Shown here: one piece after another, positions 62,377 through 64,000 of the stretch
Layout: the number at the start of each line of letters is the position of its first letter
Numbering within the stretch: the stretch's first letter is position 1
From: an uncultured Pseudoxanthomonas sp.
GTDB lineage: Bacteria; Pseudomonadota; Gammaproteobacteria; Xanthomonadales; Xanthomonadaceae
NCBI GenBank assembly: GCA_946479745.1
Contig: CAMLGZ010000003.1
Location: 186,001-250,000, forward strand
DNA: 64,000 nt
Reading direction: 5' to 3'
The notes under the pieces: model-generated
What the model saw: only the letters and a program-made list of their open reading frames with translations
What the model was told of the DNA's origin: nothing
Databases searched by the model: none
Position numbers and translations under genes: made by a program

Positions 62377-63144
62377 TTACATATTGCGGAACAGCGTCAT
62401 GAACGGCTGGCTGACCGTGAGCGTCTCGGGCCGCGACTTCAGTTTCACCGTGCCTTTGCCGGTGTCGTCGCGCGCGATGGAGGCGATCGCTTTCAGATTG
62501 ACGATGGTAGAGCGGTGGATCTGCTTGAAGATCGCCGGGTCAAGCACTTCCAGCAACTCGCGGATGGGCTTGCGCAACAGCGACTCGCCTTCGGCGGTCA
62601 TCACTACGGTGTACTTATGGTCAGCCTGGAAGTAGGCGACATCGTCGATCATGATCAGCCGCGTGTCCTTGCCCGCGCTGGCGGTGATCCAGACCAGCGG
62701 TTCGGCCGTCGCCGGCTGCAGACGCGCACCCAATTGTCTGACCAGCGCGGCCAGCGCATCGGCATCCGGATTTCCGTGCGCGATGCGCGCCTGCAGGCGT
62801 TGCACGGTGGCGGCCAGGCGCTCGGGCGCAATGGGTTTGAGCAGATAGTCGACCGCGCCTTTGTCGAAAGCGTCGATCGCATACTGGTCGTAGGCGGTCA
62901 CGAACACGATCTGCGTCTTCGGGCTGGCTTCGGCTGCCGCGGCGGCGACTTCCAGGCCGGTCAAGCCGGGCATGCGGATGTCGAGGAAGGCCACCTCCGG
63001 CTGGTGCTCGGCAATGGCTTCCAGCGCCGCGCCGCCGTCCTCGCACTCGGCCACGATGCTGAGTCCGGGCCATGCTTCGGAAAGCAGTTTCGACAACTCG
63101 TTCCGAAGCAGCTCTTCGTCTTCGGCGATGACGCACTTAAACAT
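62377..63144 (-). CDS. LytTR-family response regulator
   Basis: A 255-residue two-component regulator. The receiver domain (about 1-120) has Asp residues in VIAEDEE, the phospho-acceptor Asp in VAFLDIRMPGLTG and Lys in YLLKPIAPERL. A C-terminal LytTR DNA-binding domain (about 150-255) contains YFQADHKYTVVMTAEGES and IHRSTIVNLKAI. Its start overlaps the kinase gene by eight bases. Its relatives regulate biofilm, exopolysaccharide or peptide-uptake genes; the target is unknown. Confidence 0.92.
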   Translation of the reverse strand: MFKCVIAEDEELLRNELSKLLSEAWPGLSIVAECEDGGAALEAIAEHQPEVAFLDIRMPGLTGLEVAAAAAEASPKTQIVFVTAYDQYAIDAFDKGAVDYLLKPIAPERLAATVQRLQARIAHGNPDADALAALVRQLGARLQPATAEPLVWITASAGKDTRLIMIDDVAYFQADHKYTVVMTAEGESLLRKPIRELLEVLDPAIFKQIHRSTIVNLKAIASIARDDTGKGTVKLKSRPETLTVSQPFMTLFRNM

Positions 63145-64000
63145 TGGTTCCTCCCTGCTCTGCATCGCTGGGAATGTTGATGGTCGCCGCCACACCGCTG
63201 GGGAAATTGGCCACGATGGAGAACGAAGCGGCGCCGCCATAGGCCAGACGCAGGCGCTCCCGCACATTCTTCAAGCCGATGCCGGTGCCGCTGCTTCCCG
63301 CATTGAAACCCTGCCCATCGTCGGCCACCGTGACGGCCAGCACGTCGTCGATGGTGCGGGCGATGATCCACACGGTGCCGCCACCGGATTTCGGTTCCAG
63401 GCCGTGCTTGATCGCATTTTCCACCAGCGTCTGCAGCATCATCGCGGGAAACGGGATGGATTTCAGCGCATCGGGCACTTCGATCTGCAAGTTGAGGCGC
63501 GTGCCCATGCGGATCTTGAGGATTTCCAGGTAGGCGCGTGCGCGTTCCAGCTCTTCTCCCAGCGTGGACAGCGAATCTTCCGTACGCGGCAAGGAATGGC
63601 GCAGATAAGTGATCAGATTGCCCAGCATCTCGTCGGCGCGGGCCGGGTCGCTGCGGGTCAGGTACTGCGCGCTGGCCAGGGTGTTGTAGAGAAAATGCGG
63701 TTCCACCTGCGCATGCAGCAGGCTCAGCTTGGCGACGGTCAGTTCCTTCTCGGTGACGGTCTGCTGCGCGGCGGCCTGTTCGTTGCGGCGGTGCTCGGCC
63801 ACGCGGCGGGTGATGGCGCGGGTGATGGCCTCGGCATTCTCCAGATTGGTGCCGTCGTCCACTTTGAACCAGTCGCTCCACGCGCCGCTCTCCGGTTCGC
63901 ACACCAGGGTCACGCTGCTGATGCCGTCGCCGGGCGTCACCGTGGCCAGGATCTGGTTGCGCTTGATATGGATCCAGTACAACGGATTGAAACGTCCCGG
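63137..64000 (-). CDS. LytS-type sensor histidine kinase (C-terminal part)
   Basis: At least 288 residues; the frame continues unbroken beyond the window. The visible part has a coiled-coil stretch (AAAQQTVTEKELTVAKLSLL), the phospho-acceptor motif QVEPHFLYNTLASAQ of the His_kinase/LytS group, LQTLVENAIKHGLEP, DDGQGFN and GTGIGLKNVRERL. It is the partner of the overlapping LytTR regulator. Membrane helices, if any, are outside the window. Confidence 0.9.
   Translation of the reverse strand, partial: PGRFNPLYWIHIKRNQILATVTPGDGISSVTLVCEPESGAWSDWFKVDDGTNLENAEAITRAITRRVAEHRRNEQAAAQQTVTEKELTVAKLSLLHAQVEPHFLYNTLASAQYLTRSDPARADEMLGNLITYLRHSLPRTEDSLSTLGEELERARAYLEILKIRMGTRLNLQIEVPDALKSIPFPAMMLQTLVENAIKHGLEPKSGGGTVWIIARTIDDVLAVTVADDGQGFNAGSSGTGIGLKNVRERLRLAYGGAASFSIVANFPSGVAATINIPSDAEQGGTNV

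Overview
The window is a GC-rich chromosomal segment of a gammaproteobacterium, most likely Xanthomonadaceae (Lysobacteraceae; a Xanthomonas, Pseudoxanthomonas or Luteimonas relative). The clues are the two large TonB-dependent receptors embedded in plant-polysaccharide loci, the many REP-like hairpins between genes, and several small proteins of a type common in xanthomonads. I see no rRNA, tRNA, integrase, phage gene or CRISPR array.

Layout. 1-3350: start of glnE, overlapped by a LysR gene, and two short-chain dehydrogenases. 3630-5300: a GMC oxidoreductase. 5600-13737: a complete high-affinity potassium locus, kdpFABC followed by kdpDE, all on the minus strand, with evenly phased direct repeats upstream of kdpF that look like a KdpE target. 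14371-24390: a minus-strand cluster of TonB receptor, serine hydrolase, PfkB sugar kinase, a fusion of a glycosidase-like domain with a SUMF1 domain, GH127 and a CaiB-type CoA-transferase. Several of these genes are joined by 4-base overlaps, so they probably form a glycan-use operon for arabinose-containing material. 24868-31847: LysR, a phytanoyl-CoA dioxygenase-like oxygenase, a sodium symporter with an extra periplasmic domain, a CitE-like lyase and 2-keto-3-deoxygluconate kinase.

31848-49398 is a pectin-utilisation locus. It holds a TonB receptor, two PL1-like pectate lyases, a Tat-exported carboxylesterase, a fumarylacetoacetase/hydratase-family enzyme with a three-gene TRAP transporter, a GH43 enzyme, a LacI regulator, kduI, kduD and an SGNH esterase fused to a cupin. 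Pectin would be cut outside or in the periplasm, taken up, and unsaturated uronate passed through KduI, KduD and KdgK to 2-keto-3-deoxy-6-phosphogluconate. The final aldolase is not in the window. Three copies of a TGACACCGGTTACCA-like box precede the receptor/kdgK pair, the lyase/hydratase-TRAP pair and kduI, and so connect the locus as one probable regulon.

49420-57559 carries a 181-bp MITE-like element and mostly small envelope or hypothetical genes: lipoproteins, an EF-hand protein, membrane proteins, a soluble aldose dehydrogenase and a lytic transglycosylase. 57566-61611 carries another carboxylesterase and a Gfo/Idh/MocA oxidoreductase whose 3' end is repeated 1.3 kb downstream. A 288-bp block of that repeat is identical, and an AT-richer orphan gene framed by REP hairpins lies between the copies. 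61972-64000 ends with a small DUF protein and a LytTR response regulator with its histidine kinase, which runs off the window.
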